Source of the DNA: Nostoc sp. B(2019) | Lineage (GTDB): Bacteria > Cyanobacteriota > Cyanobacteriia > Cyanobacteriales > Nostocaceae | DNA: 64,000 nt | Direction: 5' to 3' | Assembly (NCBI RefSeq): GCF_010091925.1 | Contig: NZ_WVID01000002.1 | Location: 270,052-334,051 of the forward strand | Shown here: positions 9,166-18,817 of the stretch, piece after piece | Layout of the letters: each line of letters starts with the position of its first letter | Numbering within the stretch: the stretch's first letter is position 1 | The notes under the pieces: generated by a model | Databases searched by the model: none | What the model saw: only the letters and a program-made list of their open reading frames with translations | What the model was told of the DNA's origin: nothing | Made by a program: the position numbers and the translations under genes

Positions 9166-9319
9166 AGCTAGATTTTCCTGTAATTTAGTCTTGATTTCAC
9201 AATTCTTTCATCTTAAGATTTATGTTAGATTTTAAAACTTTTTTATAATCTGTGCAGAAATCTTTGTATCTACCAAAGGTTCTTCTTTATCCTTAATAAG
9301 TAGTAATAATTTTTTAAGA

Positions 9320-10063
9320 ATGCCGAGGATTCTAGTCATAGACGATGACCCAGCAATTTCAGAACTCGTTGCCGTCAACTTGGAAATGGCCGGCTACGAT
9401 GTAAGTCAAGCTGAGGACGGCATCAAAGGTCAGGCATTGGCTCTCCAGCTACAACCAGACTTGATCATGCTCGATCTGATGTTGCCAAGAGTAGATGGAT
9501 TTACCGTTTGTCAACGCTTGCGTCGGGACGATCGCACCGCAGAAATTCCCGTGTTAATGTTGACGGCTCTAAGCCAAACTCAGGATAAGGTAGAAGGCTT
9601 CAATGCTGGCGCAGATGACTACCTTACCAAACCCTTTGAAGTTGAAGAAATGCTGGCGCGGGTAAGGGCACTATTGCGGCGTACTGACCGCATTCCCCAA
9701 GCAGCGAAGCATAGCGAAATTCTCAACTATGGATCACTCACCCTAGTTCCTGAAAGATTTGAGGCGATATGGTTCAATGAAACAGTGAAACTAACTCACT
9801 TGGAATTTGAGCTACTTCACTGCTTGCTTCAACGCCACGGTCAGACAGTTTCCCCCAGCGAAATCCTTAGAGAAGTCTGGGGCTACGATCCAGATGATGA
9901 CATTGAAACAATTCGAGTGCATATCCGCCACTTGAGAACCAAGCTAGAACCAGACCCTCGCCATCCTCGTTATATTAAGACTGTATATGGCGCGGGATAT
10001 TGTCTGGAATTACCCGGTGTACCTCCATCAGTTGAGGGAGCTTCCACATCAGTGGTTGAATGA
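9320..10063 (+). CDS. rpaA: Response regulator RpaA, circadian output regulator
   Basis: OmpR-class two-component regulator. In cyanobacteria RpaA is phosphorylated through SasA, dephosphorylated through CikA, and drives circadian gene expression. The receiver domain (residues 1-118) has the acidic pocket DDD at 8-10, phospho-acceptor Asp52, and the conserved Lys104 in LTKPF. A winged-helix DNA-binding domain follows (residues about 135-235) with [20 protein letters not shown]. The 247-residue length and near-identity over both domains to RpaA sequences I know ([28 protein letters not shown]) support the specific assignment over RpaB. The C-terminal tail ([14 protein letters not shown]) is variable. 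Confidence 0.93.
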   Translation: MPRILVIDDDPAISELVAVNLEMAGYDVSQAEDGIKGQALALQLQPDLIMLDLMLPRVDGFTVCQRLRRDDRTAEIPVLMLTALSQTQDKVEGFNAGADDYLTKPFEVEEMLARVRALLRRTDRIPQAAKHSEILNYGSLTLVPERFEAIWFNETVKLTHLEFELLHCLLQRHGQTVSPSEILREVWGYDPDDDIETIRVHIRHLRTKLEPDPRHPRYIKTVYGAGYCLELPGVPPSVEGASTSVVE

Positions 10064-10093
10064 TATATCGTTAAATCCCCTTAACTAAGCGAT

Positions 10094-10130
10094 TTGGCAC
10101 TCTGTTCTGGAACAATTCCCGGAGTGCCAA
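10094..10130. terminator. Bidirectional hairpin between rpaA and pepP
   Basis: A perfect 9-bp inverted repeat (TTGGCACTC at 10094-10102 and its complement at 10122-10130) with an inner GGAA/TTCC pairing lies between the convergent rpaA and pepP genes. There is no clear T-run on either side, so it is called on position and stem strength. Confidence 0.55.
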
Positions 10131-10157
10131 TCAATTGGTAACAGGTCGTGAGCTACT

Positions 10158-11468
10158 TTATCGTTGCACTTCATCCACTGCTTTGGGAACTCCGGCAGTT
10201 AATACCTCGTGTCCACTAGGTGTAACTAACACATCATCCTCAATGCGAATGCCAATACCAATCCATCGCGGGTTAGTTTCTGGCTGGTCTTCTGCTAATT
10301 TCGTATCTGGGACGATATAAAGTCCTGGTTCCACTGTGAGAATTTGACCTGGTTGTAAAATCTGCGGTTTATCGTCACCATGTTGATAAACACCCACATC
10401 ATGGACATCTAAGCCTAACCAATGACTGGTGCGGTGCATATAATATGGCTTGTATTTCTCTTCCTCGATTAACTTGTCAATTTCGCCTTTGAGGATGCCA
10501 AGCTCTACCAAGCCTTCGGTCAGGACGCGCACGGCGGTATCATGAACTAATTTGTGGGGATTACCTGGTTGTATTTGGGCGATCGCTTGTTTTTGCGCTT
10601 CTAAAACAATCTCATACAGCGTCTTTTGTTCTGGTGTAAACTTACCACCTACCGGAAATGTCCGGGTAATATCAGAGTTGTAATAACCATAAGCGCAACC
10701 AGCATCAATTAAGAGCAATTCCCCATCTTGCATCTGGCGCACATTCTCGATGTAGTGAAGTACGCAAGCATTCGCGCCGGAAGCCACAATTGAGGGATAA
10801 GCTGGCCCCATTCCCCCCCGTAGCCGAAAGATGCGTTCCATCTCAGCCTGGATCTCATACTCATAACGTCCGGGTGCGCTAATTTCTAATGCGTAATTGT
10901 GTGCTTCAACTGCGATCGCCGCAGCTTGACGCATCAATTCTAACTCGGTTTCACTTTTAACAAGTCTCATGCTGTGGAGAACAGGCCCAGTATCTTCAAT
11001 GGCAATTGGCCCTGTGCCGCGCTTGGGATAAGTCCGCAGTAAACTTTGGTAATGTCGCAGAATTGTGTCATTAAAGCTGCGATCGCGTCCTAAGTGGTAG
11101 TAAATGCGATCGGCTTTTTCCAAATACTGCGGTAACTTTTCATCCAGTTCGCTAATCGGATAAGCTTCATCTGCACCATAAATTTCCTTCGCTGCATCAA
11201 CCCCACAGCGATAACCACTCCAAACTTCCTTTTCTCGATCTTTCGGTTGAACAAACAGCACAAACCGATGTTCTGCATGATGCGGCGCTAACACCGCTAC
11301 TGCTTGCGCTTCGTTAAAGCCAGTCAGATAGAAAAAATCACTATCTTGGCGATAAGCGTATTCGACATCGTTGTGCATTACTGCCATTGGCGCACTACGG
11401 AAAATGGCAGTACCAGTACCAATTTTTGCCATTAACTGCTCGCGACGCTGCCGATATTCTGCTTGCAT
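10158..11468 (-). CDS. pepP: Xaa-Pro aminopeptidase (aminopeptidase P)
   Basis: Dimetal M24B peptidase removing N-terminal residues that precede proline. The 436-residue protein has the aminopeptidase P N-terminal domain (MQAEYRQRREQLM, then QDSDFFYLTGF) and the pita-bread catalytic domain. Metal ligands can be seen in order: Asp in LLIDAGCAYG, Asp in YNSDITRTFP, His in HWLGLDVHD, Glu in LTVEPGLY and Glu in IRIEDDVLV. Length and layout match bacterial PepP. It is convergent with rpaA. A cytoplasmic location is inferred, as there is no signal peptide. Confidence 0.95.
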   Translation of the reverse strand: MQAEYRQRREQLMAKIGTGTAIFRSAPMAVMHNDVEYAYRQDSDFFYLTGFNEAQAVAVLAPHHAEHRFVLFVQPKDREKEVWSGYRCGVDAAKEIYGADEAYPISELDEKLPQYLEKADRIYYHLGRDRSFNDTILRHYQSLLRTYPKRGTGPIAIEDTGPVLHSMRLVKSETELELMRQAAAIAVEAHNYALEISAPGRYEYEIQAEMERIFRLRGGMGPAYPSIVASGANACVLHYIENVRQMQDGELLLIDAGCAYGYYNSDITRTFPVGGKFTPEQKTLYEIVLEAQKQAIAQIQPGNPHKLVHDTAVRVLTEGLVELGILKGEIDKLIEEEKYKPYYMHRTSHWLGLDVHDVGVYQHGDDKPQILQPGQILTVEPGLYIVPDTKLAEDQPETNPRWIGIGIRIEDDVLVTPSGHEVLTAGVPKAVDEVQR

Positions 11469-11753
11469 AACTGAATCAATTTATAAATTTATCGTGTTAT
11501 TCTACACCTTTAGCAACTATAGACTCTACAAATAGTGCCTTTTGGTAGTTGCTAATTTCAGTTATTCTAGCCAATATTTATTTCCAATCGAATCATAAAC
11601 CGTCTTGTGAATTTGGCTAAGATATTTCAAATCAAAGCGAACCACTACTTGTATGTATATAGTTGAAGAATTAAAATAGCATATAAGTATCCTACTAGGT
11701 TGAGGATGATATCGTCTGTTTGAGTTTAACAATCGCCTTCATCATGAAAGAGA

Positions 11754-12380
11754 ATGAGCATGGTTCAATCAGTTTCAAAACTTTTAACTGTTGATGAATT
11801 CATTACCTACTATGGTGACAATGAACGCTATGAGCTAATTGATAGTGAATTAATCGAAATGGAACCAACGGGGCCGCATGAACAAGTATCTGCCTTAATT
11901 GGGCGAAAACTAAATGTAGAAATTGACCGTCAGGATCTACGCTATTTTATTCCCCATCGATGTTTGATTAAACTGCTAGGGACAAATACAGCTTTTCGTC
12001 CCGATGTAATTGTGTTAGATAAAACTCAACTGATTAATGAACCATTGTGGCAACAAGAACCTGTAATTACATCAGGAAACTCAATTAAATTAATTGCTGA
12101 GGTCATTAGCACAAACTGGCAGAACGACTACGCCCGCAAGGTTGAAGATTATGCCCTGTTAGGAGTGCCTGAGTATTGGATCATTGATTACCTGGGCATT
12201 GGTGGTAGAGAATATATTGGCAAACCTAAACAGCCAACAATTACAATTTGCACACTCGTAGAAGACGAGTATCAAAAAAAGTTGTTTCAAAACAACGATC
12301 AACTGATTTCCTCGATTTTTCCTAGCTTGCAACTAACGGCAAAACAAATCTTTGCGGCTGGGCTATCTGTTGACGTGTAG
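11754..12380 (+). CDS. Uma2-family protein (DUF820, PD-(D/E)XK fold)
   Basis: Member of a family greatly expanded in cyanobacteria and annotated as a restriction-endonuclease-like fold. The 208-residue product shows the usual order: an N-terminal TVDEFITY segment, RYELIDSELIEM (Glu of the fold), FRPDVIVLD (Asp of the core) and KLIAEVIS followed by KVEDYALLGVPEYWIIDY (Glu and Lys of the core). Two in-frame ATGs are 6 nt apart (11754 and 11760). It ends 21 bp from the convergent neighbour. The biological role of the family is not established. Confidence 0.85.
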   Translation: MSMVQSVSKLLTVDEFITYYGDNERYELIDSELIEMEPTGPHEQVSALIGRKLNVEIDRQDLRYFIPHRCLIKLLGTNTAFRPDVIVLDKTQLINEPLWQQEPVITSGNSIKLIAEVISTNWQNDYARKVEDYALLGVPEYWIIDYLGIGGREYIGKPKQPTITICTLVEDEYQKKLFQNNDQLISSIFPSLQLTAKQIFAAGLSVDV

Positions 12381-12401
12381 TTTATAAATAAATTCAATCT
12401 T

Positions 12402-13946
12402 CTAGTTTTGTATTTTAGTACCGATACCTGCATAGTTAGTTTGATAAATAGGAAGCATCTCTTTAGCCTGTATAAAGACAGATGTCCCCTCTGGAATAGT
12501 TTCTAATAAATTGATTGCTTGCTCCAATTTGGCTTTTACTTGTTGCTCTGAATCAGGCGAATTTTGAACAATAAAAGTAGCTTCTGTTGCTAGTTTTTGG
12601 GCTGATTCCAAGTTTGCTACTGCTTGCTGTTCAGTCAATAGTCTTTTACTGATGACGTTATAATTAACACGATAGCTAGCTAGTTGCTTCTTTGCTTGGA
12701 GAGAAATCACTGTTGTTTCAGGAATACTCTCTAATAGTTTTATTGCCTGTTGCCATTTAGTTGCTGCTTGTTGCCAGACTGTAAGAGGATGAGGCGGATT
12801 TTGAACTAGAGCCGCAGCTTCCATACCAAGGTTTTGAGCAGATTTAAAATTAGCGATGGCTCGGCCATCGTCTGCGACGAACGCACTTTCTTCTTGAGTG
12901 ATCAGATTCATTTGCTGAAGTCGTTGACTTTGGTTATTGATTATCTGACTACCAAAACCTAAGACTACTAAACTTGAAGCTATCACCAAAGTTAAGCCTA
13001 AGACTTTTTGTGTTGAAAACTTCGGTACTTCTTCTGATTGAAGATTAATAACTGCTTCTTTTTCTAATTGAGGATTGATAACTGTTTTTTTACTAATTTT
13101 TTGTTCAATTTTGATCAGCGCTTTTTCTGCCTGTTCTTTTAAAGAATTACTATGTATAACTAAACTAGATACTTTTTCTTTAAAAGAATCACAAGTATTG
13201 AGAATATCTGTTAACTCTTGTAAACTACCTTCACTAGATATAATTAATTCCTGATCATCATCCAACCATTCTAAGGCAAAGCCAGATTTACCACAGAAAC
13301 AGGATACTCCCAGTAATATTGTTAACATATTCTGGCTATTTTGAATAGTATCAACTATGTAATTAAGTCTTTTTTGAATTTGTAATAATTCCTCTTGAGC
13401 ATAGTTTATTTTATTAATTTGCTGCTGCAAAAGTTTAGAATTCCCAAAGCCTAAACTAATATTTAAACTTGCATCAATAGCTTGGATTTCAGTGGACAAG
13501 CTTAAATAGTTAATATGAGAATCCAATTGAGATACCAACTGAGAATCACTTAAAATATCTGTGGCTATAGCCTGAATCAGATAACCCCATTCAATCCAAG
13601 AATCAATTTTTGTTTGTAAATCAGTTAATGATATTTTGGTTTCTGGATTGCCAAACTTGGCAAAAATAAATTCTCTTTTATTATTAACGAATTCATCTAA
13701 CAAATAAATGTCAGGAATAACTAAACTCGCGGTTGAAACTAAACGCGAAAGTGTGCTAACTGCGGTATTACTAGCTTTGGTAAATTTTAGTTCCTGAGTA
13801 ATCAATTTTTTGATATTTCGTAGCTGCTCCTGAACACTGTTTATCAGGATAATTTCTTCCATGATTTTATGAGAATTACCAATAGTTAGCTTCAAGCTAT
13901 GAACAAGTTTTGGTAGCTCATTGACAAGCATTTCTAGGTCAGCCAT
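12402..13946 (-). CDS. Membrane-anchored protein with coiled coil and two C-terminal helical repeats
   Basis: 514 residues, no family recognised with confidence. The N-terminal 300 residues are helical and rich in Leu, Ile, Gln and Ser, with coiled-coil character. One transmembrane helix (VLGLTLVIASSLVVLGFG) lies near residue 315. The C-terminus holds two homologous units of about 65-70 residues, each with AN(F/L)xSAQ, then QAIxLLExIPE and an NYxxI ending, a TPR-like pattern often found after the membrane helix of cyanobacterial proteins. A 17-bp palindrome (12854-12870) encodes residues near ADDGRAI just before the first unit and may be a small in-frame repeat insertion. Confidence 0.75.
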   Translation of the reverse strand: MADLEMLVNELPKLVHSLKLTIGNSHKIMEEIILINSVQEQLRNIKKLITQELKFTKASNTAVSTLSRLVSTASLVIPDIYLLDEFVNNKREFIFAKFGNPETKISLTDLQTKIDSWIEWGYLIQAIATDILSDSQLVSQLDSHINYLSLSTEIQAIDASLNISLGFGNSKLLQQQINKINYAQEELLQIQKRLNYIVDTIQNSQNMLTILLGVSCFCGKSGFALEWLDDDQELIISSEGSLQELTDILNTCDSFKEKVSSLVIHSNSLKEQAEKALIKIEQKISKKTVINPQLEKEAVINLQSEEVPKFSTQKVLGLTLVIASSLVVLGFGSQIINNQSQRLQQMNLITQEESAFVADDGRAIANFKSAQNLGMEAAALVQNPPHPLTVWQQAATKWQQAIKLLESIPETTVISLQAKKQLASYRVNYNVISKRLLTEQQAVANLESAQKLATEATFIVQNSPDSEQQVKAKLEQAINLLETIPEGTSVFIQAKEMLPIYQTNYAGIGTKIQN

Positions 13947-14161
13947 AAATATCCCTTGGGGATTTGTTGAAAGTTTATGCGAAACAATTAAAATGTCTAT
14001 GCAGCGAGGTTATAGCGTAACCACGCCTGTTGAAGCTAAGCATCCTAGTTAGTTAATAAATCTCAGGAGCGATAGATTTATAGTTCCCGGAAATCCTGCT
14101 AAAGTAACAATTCCAGTTGCAAAGTTGTAGAGGAAGACAAAACTACCTATTTAGCTAACTT

Positions 14162-15559
14162 ATGAATGAAATTGATTTAGCTTTTACCCCAGCACTGGAG
14201 TTGGCGCAATTAATCCGTCGTCGGGAAGTGTCGCCATTAGAGTTGGTGGAAATATATTTAGAAAGAATTAAGCGCTTAAATCCCCAACTGGGAAGTTATT
14301 TTACGGTGATGGCAGAATTGGCGATCGCAGATGCCAAAGCCAAAACAGAAATTCTCACGACTACCTCAGAACTACCGCCATTTTTTGGTGTACCGATTTC
14401 CATTAAAGACCTCAACGCTGTGGAGGGTGTGCCTTGTACCTACGGAAATCCAGTACTACTAAACAATATCCCTAACTATAATGACGGGATTGTAGAGCGG
14501 ATTAAGCAAGCTGGGTTTACTATTCTCGGTAAAACTGCAACTTCAGAAATCGGTTCGCTTCCTTACAGCGAACCGATAGGATTTCCCCCAGCCAGGAATC
14601 CGTGGAATTTGGAATACACACCCGGTGGTTCTAGTGGTGGCGCAGCCGCAGCCGTAGCCGCCGGATTATGTGCGATCGCTCAAGGTTCTGATGGTGGTGG
14701 TTCGATTCGGGGGCCTGCGGCTTGTTGTGGTTTGGTGGGAATCAAGCCATCGCGGGGAAGAGTCAGTAAAGCACCCGTAGGCGATCGCCTTGCCGGAATT
14801 GCTACCAATGGGCCCATAGCTCGTACTGTTGCTGATGCTGCTGCGCTTTTGGATGCGATATCTGGTTATGTCACCGGAGATCCTTACTGGTTGCCAGATC
14901 CAGAACCATCATTTTTGTCTGCCACACAGCAAAAACCCAATGCTCTGCAAATTGCCTTTGCTACTAGCATCCCTCCCTTGGGTGAAGCTGATGCCAACTG
15001 TCAGCAAGGTGTTTTGCAAACAGTCCAGTTATTAGAACAACTTGGTCATAAAGTTGAGGCGAAATGTCCAGATTTTAGCGGTTTAGTTGAGCCGTTTCAA
15101 ATCGTTTGGCAAGCTGGGGTAGCTGCATCAGGAATTCCAGTTGAGATATTACAGCCGATGAATCGTTGGCTTTTGGCAAGAACAGGTTCGGTTGCTGAAT
15201 ATCTCCAGGCGGTTTCTCAAATGCAGGTAGTGGCACGACAAATTGTGGCGTTTTTTGATACCGTAGATGTGCTGGTCTTGCCAGTTTATTTACATTCACC
15301 GATCCGGGTGGGAGAATGGGCTTCTCTAAGTCTAGAAGAAACATTCCAAAATATTATTCACTGGGTTGCTCCTTGTCCGCCGACTAATGCAACTGGACAA
15401 CCTGCGATCGCACTTCCTGTAGATTTTGATAGTAATGGTTTACCTATTAGTGTGCAGCTAATTGGCAAACCAGCCGCCGAAGCTACCTTGATCAGCCTAG
15501 CAGCGCAAATTGAAGCAGCTAAACCTTGGATTCAACATCGTCCGGCATTTGCAACATAA
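14162..15559 (+). CDS. Amidase (amidase signature family)
   Basis: Hydrolyses an amide through the Ser-cis-Ser-Lys triad. In the 465-residue product the catalytic Lys is in ISIKDLNAVEG, the cis-Ser in the GGSSGGAAAAVAAG signature and the nucleophile in GSDGGGSIRGPAACCG. The C-terminus (NATGQPAIALPV, GLPISVQLIG) is typical of AS enzymes. It is not next to gatB or gatC genes, so it is more likely a free amidase than GatA. The substrate cannot be told. A second AS enzyme (AtzE-like) is encoded at 41.2-42.6 kb. Confidence 0.9.
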   Translation: MNEIDLAFTPALELAQLIRRREVSPLELVEIYLERIKRLNPQLGSYFTVMAELAIADAKAKTEILTTTSELPPFFGVPISIKDLNAVEGVPCTYGNPVLLNNIPNYNDGIVERIKQAGFTILGKTATSEIGSLPYSEPIGFPPARNPWNLEYTPGGSSGGAAAAVAAGLCAIAQGSDGGGSIRGPAACCGLVGIKPSRGRVSKAPVGDRLAGIATNGPIARTVADAAALLDAISGYVTGDPYWLPDPEPSFLSATQQKPNALQIAFATSIPPLGEADANCQQGVLQTVQLLEQLGHKVEAKCPDFSGLVEPFQIVWQAGVAASGIPVEILQPMNRWLLARTGSVAEYLQAVSQMQVVARQIVAFFDTVDVLVLPVYLHSPIRVGEWASLSLEETFQNIIHWVAPCPPTNATGQPAIALPVDFDSNGLPISVQLIGKPAAEATLISLAAQIEAAKPWIQHRPAFAT

Positions 15560-15587
15560 TGCTACTCGTACAATTCTCCAAAAAAGA

Positions 15588-15609
15588 GGAGCATAATACG
15601 TTATGCTCC
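15588..15609. terminator. Hairpin after amidase gene
   Basis: A perfect 9-bp stem (GGAGCATAA at 15588-15596 and its complement at 15601-15609) with a 4-nt loop lies 28 bp after the amidase stop codon. An A-run precedes it and no T-run follows on the plus strand, so it would be weak as a classical intrinsic terminator. Confidence 0.45.
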
Positions 15610-15719
15610 ACAAATTAAAACCTGAAAACCTAAATTAAATCTCATGCCTCTTATACTAAATTACCCAAAATAAGACTACAGATGAAAACCTCAAAACCCA
15701 GATAAAATATGACTTTCAT

Positions 15720-15754
15720 AATTATGAATTATGAATTATGAATTATGAATTATG
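15720..15754 (+). repeat. Five tandem AATTATG heptamers ending in a start codon
   Basis: Five exact copies of AATTATG run from 15720 to 15754. The ATG of the fifth copy (15752-15754) is the start codon of the following Crp-like gene, so the repeat also forms its 5' untranslated region. A related array precedes the glutaminase gene. Confidence 0.9.
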
Positions 15755-16450
15755 CAAGCATCTCTTGAACAACTTTCACAAATTATCGTGTTTGCAGGTT
15801 TAGAAACGGCAGATCAAATAAGTTTGCAACCTCATACCTTGGTGCAACATTATCTCAAAGGAGAGATTATTCTGCACGAGGGCGATCGCCTACCAGCAAA
15901 GCTATATGCTGTTGTCAGCGGCTCAATTCAAGTTACCAAAACAGCAACAACAGGAAAAGAAACGATTCTCCGTACCCTGGCGGCTGGTGAAATTTTTGCT
16001 GCACCTGCTCTATTAGGCAATGGAATTTCTCCGGCGACTGTAACTGCTGAATCTGATTGTGAAATTCTCACTATCCAGCGAGATGCTTTATTAAAAGCTA
16101 TTCAACAGAATCCTGAAATTGCCCTACGGATGCTGATGATTTTTAACACTCGGATTCAGCTACTTCATGAAACAGTCCACGGATTAGTTTCTGAAAGAGC
16201 TATTGTTCGTCTTGCTAGATTAATACAGTATTTTGCTACCGAATCTGGAACTGAATCCAGTCCCCAAGGTACATCTTTAAAAGCCAAACTATCTTACTAC
16301 CGGATGGCTCGGAGTAGCGGGATTACTTATGAAGAATGCGTGCGTTTAATTAAAAGTATTAACTCGGTAGTTGCTTATAGTCGGGGTGGTCAGATTACGA
16401 TACTTGATGCACAGAAATTAGATGCGATCGCTTCTGGAGATGTAGAGTAA
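15752..16450 (+). CDS. Crp/Fnr-family transcriptional regulator
   Basis: 232-residue regulator. Residues about 10-125 form a cyclic-nucleotide-binding-type beta-barrel (EGDRLPAKLYAVVSGSIQV; AAGEIFAAPALLG), followed by the long dimerisation helix and a winged helix (LSYYRMARSSGITYEECVRLIKSI). The cAMP-binding Arg-Ser of the phosphate cassette is not apparent; the cassette reads APALLGNGISPAT, so a cyclic nucleotide ligand is doubtful. The start codon is the last ATG of a heptamer repeat, and no Shine-Dalgarno sequence is present. The next in-frame Met is deep within the barrel helix, so the start is probably right. Confidence 0.87.
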   Translation: MQASLEQLSQIIVFAGLETADQISLQPHTLVQHYLKGEIILHEGDRLPAKLYAVVSGSIQVTKTATTGKETILRTLAAGEIFAAPALLGNGISPATVTAESDCEILTIQRDALLKAIQQNPEIALRMLMIFNTRIQLLHETVHGLVSERAIVRLARLIQYFATESGTESSPQGTSLKAKLSYYRMARSSGITYEECVRLIKSINSVVAYSRGGQITILDAQKLDAIASGDVE

Positions 16451-16472
16451 GCTGAATATTGCCACTGAACCC

Positions 16473-16585
16473 CAATACTTCTCGGTTAAAGGAGAAAGGG
16501 GAAAGGGAAAGGTTTGAATTTACCCTTTTCCCCTTACCCTTTTCCCAAATCCCAAGCAAAGTGAAGAGTGATCCGAGAAGTATTG
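16473..16585. repeat. 113-bp inverted-repeat element (MITE-like)
   Basis: Perfect 13-bp terminal inverted repeats (CAATACTTCTCGG at 16473-16485, complement at 16573-16585) enclose purine-rich and pyrimidine-rich blocks that also pair in part, so the whole element can fold into a long hairpin. No coding potential. It lies 22 bp after the Crp-like gene. Confidence 0.65.
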
Positions 16586-16719
16586 CAATGAACCCTACAA
16601 GCTTTTTCGGTGTTTTTAGCTTAATCAAAAGAATGAGATAACTTCTTTCTTACGATAGTTGCGAACACTACCCTAAATAAGTCAAAGTAAATATACCTAA
16701 CGTACGTGAGGTTCAAAGC

Positions 16720-16944
16720 ATGGACTCGACAGGTAAGGTTCAAATTATGGACTCATCCTGGCATATTCCACTGCCGATGGAAGAGTCTGCAATGAGCCGA
16801 GTGACAGTCTATTTTTATAATGACGGATGGGTTCCAATTAAATATTGTTACTTGGGAAAGGCAATTTTGCTACATCACCAAGCAAGGTCAGCAGGCAAGG
16901 AAATTTTTTTATTTCCTGTTAATTTAGACCCAAATAGTTTTTAA
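16720..16944 (+). CDS. Small hypothetical protein (74 aa)
   Basis: ATG at 16720 is preceded by a GTGAGG-type site. The product is a soluble 74-residue protein with an aromatic central strand region (RVTVYFYNDGWVPIKYCYLG) and a basic patch before a hydrophobic tail (EIFLFPVNLD). I do not recognise the family. It stands alone between a repeat element and a convergent response regulator gene. Codon use looks ordinary for the window. Confidence 0.5.
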   Translation: MDSTGKVQIMDSSWHIPLPMEESAMSRVTVYFYNDGWVPIKYCYLGKAILLHHQARSAGKEIFLFPVNLDPNSF

Positions 16945-17001
16945 ATCTCTTTCATGCATCTTTTTCAAAAAACTTTGCAACAAATAAATCGGCTTTAGCA
17001 G

Positions 17002-17021
17002 GGGTGCACATCTGTGCGCCC
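17002..17021. terminator. Hairpin between convergent genes
   Basis: GGGTGCACA (17002-17010) pairs with TGTGCGCCC (17013-17021) with one G-U pair; it lies between the 74-aa gene and the NarL-type regulator, which converge. Called as a bidirectional terminator from position only. Confidence 0.4.
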
Positions 17022-17059
17022 TTAACTATGTAGACGTGCTTGAGATTACATAAGTCTAA

Positions 17060-17737
17060 TCAAACCAAACCAGAACGGAGCGCGACAACTGCTGCTTGTA
17101 CGCGATCGTCAACTGCTAGTTTATTCATAATCCCTCGGACGTGAGTTTTAACAGTATTGGGACTGAGATAGAGTTTTTGGGCTATCTCTGGATTGCTCAA
17201 CCCGTCTACCATGAGTTTTAATACTTCTAATTCACGCCCTGACAAGTTAGCAGCGTTGCTGGTAGGTGAAGGCGGTTTGAGATTGTCAATTACTCGCCGA
17301 GCAATCTGAGGATCGAGATAGGCTGCTCCATCAACTGCGGCGGCGATCGCACTCAATAATCTCTCTACACTCGCACCTTTGATACAATATGCATCTGCAC
17401 CGCTAGATAGTGCAGCGATAATTTCTGTCTCCGTTGTGTGGGATGTTAGCATCACTACATGAGTTCCTGGTAGCGCTGCCTTAATTTGCTGTGTTGCTGC
17501 AATCCCATCGAGTCGCGGTAATCCAATATCCATAACAACTAAATCAGGCTTCAGTCGTAGTGCTGCTTGGACTCCCAAATAACCATCTTCTGCTTGTCCA
17601 ACAATCTCTAATTGGGGATGGGCCATTAGCGATTGCTCTAATCCCAACTGCATCATCGGATCATCCTCGACAATCAACACCCGCAAAGGAGGAGCATTAG
17701 CAGGCAAATTTAAAGGATAACCAGTATTTGGAGACAT
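17060..17737 (-). CDS. NarL/FixJ-family response regulator
   Basis: 225-residue two-component regulator. The receiver has the acidic pair EDD at 24-26, phospho-acceptor Asp70 (VVMDIGLPRLDG) and the conserved Thr-Ser/Lys switch region (MLTSHTTE, CIKGA). A LuxR-type helix-turn-helix follows (LSGRELEVLKLMVDGLSN, then SPNTVKTHVRGIMNKL). No histidine kinase gene is adjacent. It lies 105 bp downstream of era on the same strand. The target genes are unknown. Confidence 0.93.
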   Translation of the reverse strand: MSPNTGYPLNLPANAPPLRVLIVEDDPMMQLGLEQSLMAHPQLEIVGQAEDGYLGVQAALRLKPDLVVMDIGLPRLDGIAATQQIKAALPGTHVVMLTSHTTETEIIAALSSGADAYCIKGASVERLLSAIAAAVDGAAYLDPQIARRVIDNLKPPSPTSNAANLSGRELEVLKLMVDGLSNPEIAQKLYLSPNTVKTHVRGIMNKLAVDDRVQAAVVALRSGLV

Positions 17738-17842
17738 TTTATTCAGCTAGGAGTTAGAAATCAGAAGTTAGATGGGATACAGAAGTCATGAGAAAGAAGA
17801 CAAAAGTGATTAATTTTGCTTCTTGACTCTTGACTAATTCTC

Positions 17843-18817
17843 CTATTCTTCCACGCGGTAGCCTAACTCGGCTAAACTTATTCTAGAATGCCGCCATTTT
17901 GGTTGAACTTTCACAAATAGTTCCAGATAAACTTTGCCAGCGATTAACTTTTGAATTTGTTCACGAGCTTCGCTACCAATTGCTTTGAGCATCGATCCAC
18001 CTTTACCAATTAGTATTCCTTTTTGGGAATCGCGCTCGACGTTTATAGTTGCGAGTACACGGGTAATGCTGGGAGTTTCTTCTACTAGATCAATAGCGAT
18101 CGCTACTGAATGAGGCACTTCTTCACGAGTCAACAATAAAATTTGTTCTCGGATCAATTCGCCCATAATGAAGCGTTCTGGCTGATCAGTTACCAAGTCT
18201 GGGGGATAATATAACGGCCCTGTTTCTAAATGCCCAATTAATAATTGTTGAAGTTGCGGTAATCCTGCACTAGTCTTGGCAGAAAATTTGACGATTTCCC
18301 ATTCATGAGACTTAGCCATTTCAGCGTAAGTATTATCTAGAAGTTGAGAATCTGGAGGTTGTTGATCACTTTTATTTACACCCACAATCAGCGGTGTTTT
18401 GCTGCGAGACAGCAAATCGGCAATATAGCGATCGCCTGCGCCACAAGCTACTGAGCCATCCACCACAAACAGCACTACATCTACAGATTCAATGGCAATT
18501 TTGGCATTTTGTACCAACACTTCCCCTAATTGATGATGGGGTTTATGAATTCCTGGTGTATCTACAAAAATCAATTGCGCCTCTGGTGTGGTTAAAATAC
18601 CGCGCAAACGATTACGTGTAGTTTGTGCTATTGGTGATGTGATGGCAATTTTTTGACCTACTAATTGATTCATTAAAGTAGATTTACCGACATTAGGACG
18701 CCCAATAATGCCGATAAAACCTGATCTGAATTCAGGAGGAGCCTGGGGAATTGTGACTTCTCCTGAAAAAGAGAAGTTGTAATTATCAATACTAGTCACC
18801 TTTGGCTCCACCCTCAT
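17843..18817 (-). CDS. era: GTPase Era, 30S ribosome assembly
   Basis: Essential GTPase that binds the 3' end of 16S rRNA. The 324-residue product has the G1 loop GRPNVGKS at residues 39-46, G3 DTPGIH, G4 NKSD and the G5 region SAKTSAG, followed by a C-terminal KH domain with GKGG (IGKGGSMLKAIG). The N-terminus is about 30 residues longer than in E. coli, as is common in cyanobacteria. The start codon lies inside the first unit of a 117-bp tandem duplication that fills the divergent region shared with pfkA. Confidence 0.95.
   Translation of the reverse strand: MRVEPKVTSIDNYNFSFSGEVTIPQAPPEFRSGFIGIIGRPNVGKSTLMNQLVGQKIAITSPIAQTTRNRLRGILTTPEAQLIFVDTPGIHKPHHQLGEVLVQNAKIAIESVDVVLFVVDGSVACGAGDRYIADLLSRSKTPLIVGVNKSDQQPPDSQLLDNTYAEMAKSHEWEIVKFSAKTSAGLPQLQQLLIGHLETGPLYYPPDLVTDQPERFIMGELIREQILLLTREEVPHSVAIAIDLVEETPSITRVLATINVERDSQKGILIGKGGSMLKAIGSEAREQIQKLIAGKVYLELFVKVQPKWRHSRISLAELGYRVEE

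Noticed and set aside
14162..15559. Calling the amidase GatA
   Set aside because: No gatB/gatC context, and the amidase signature alone does not separate GatA from other family members.
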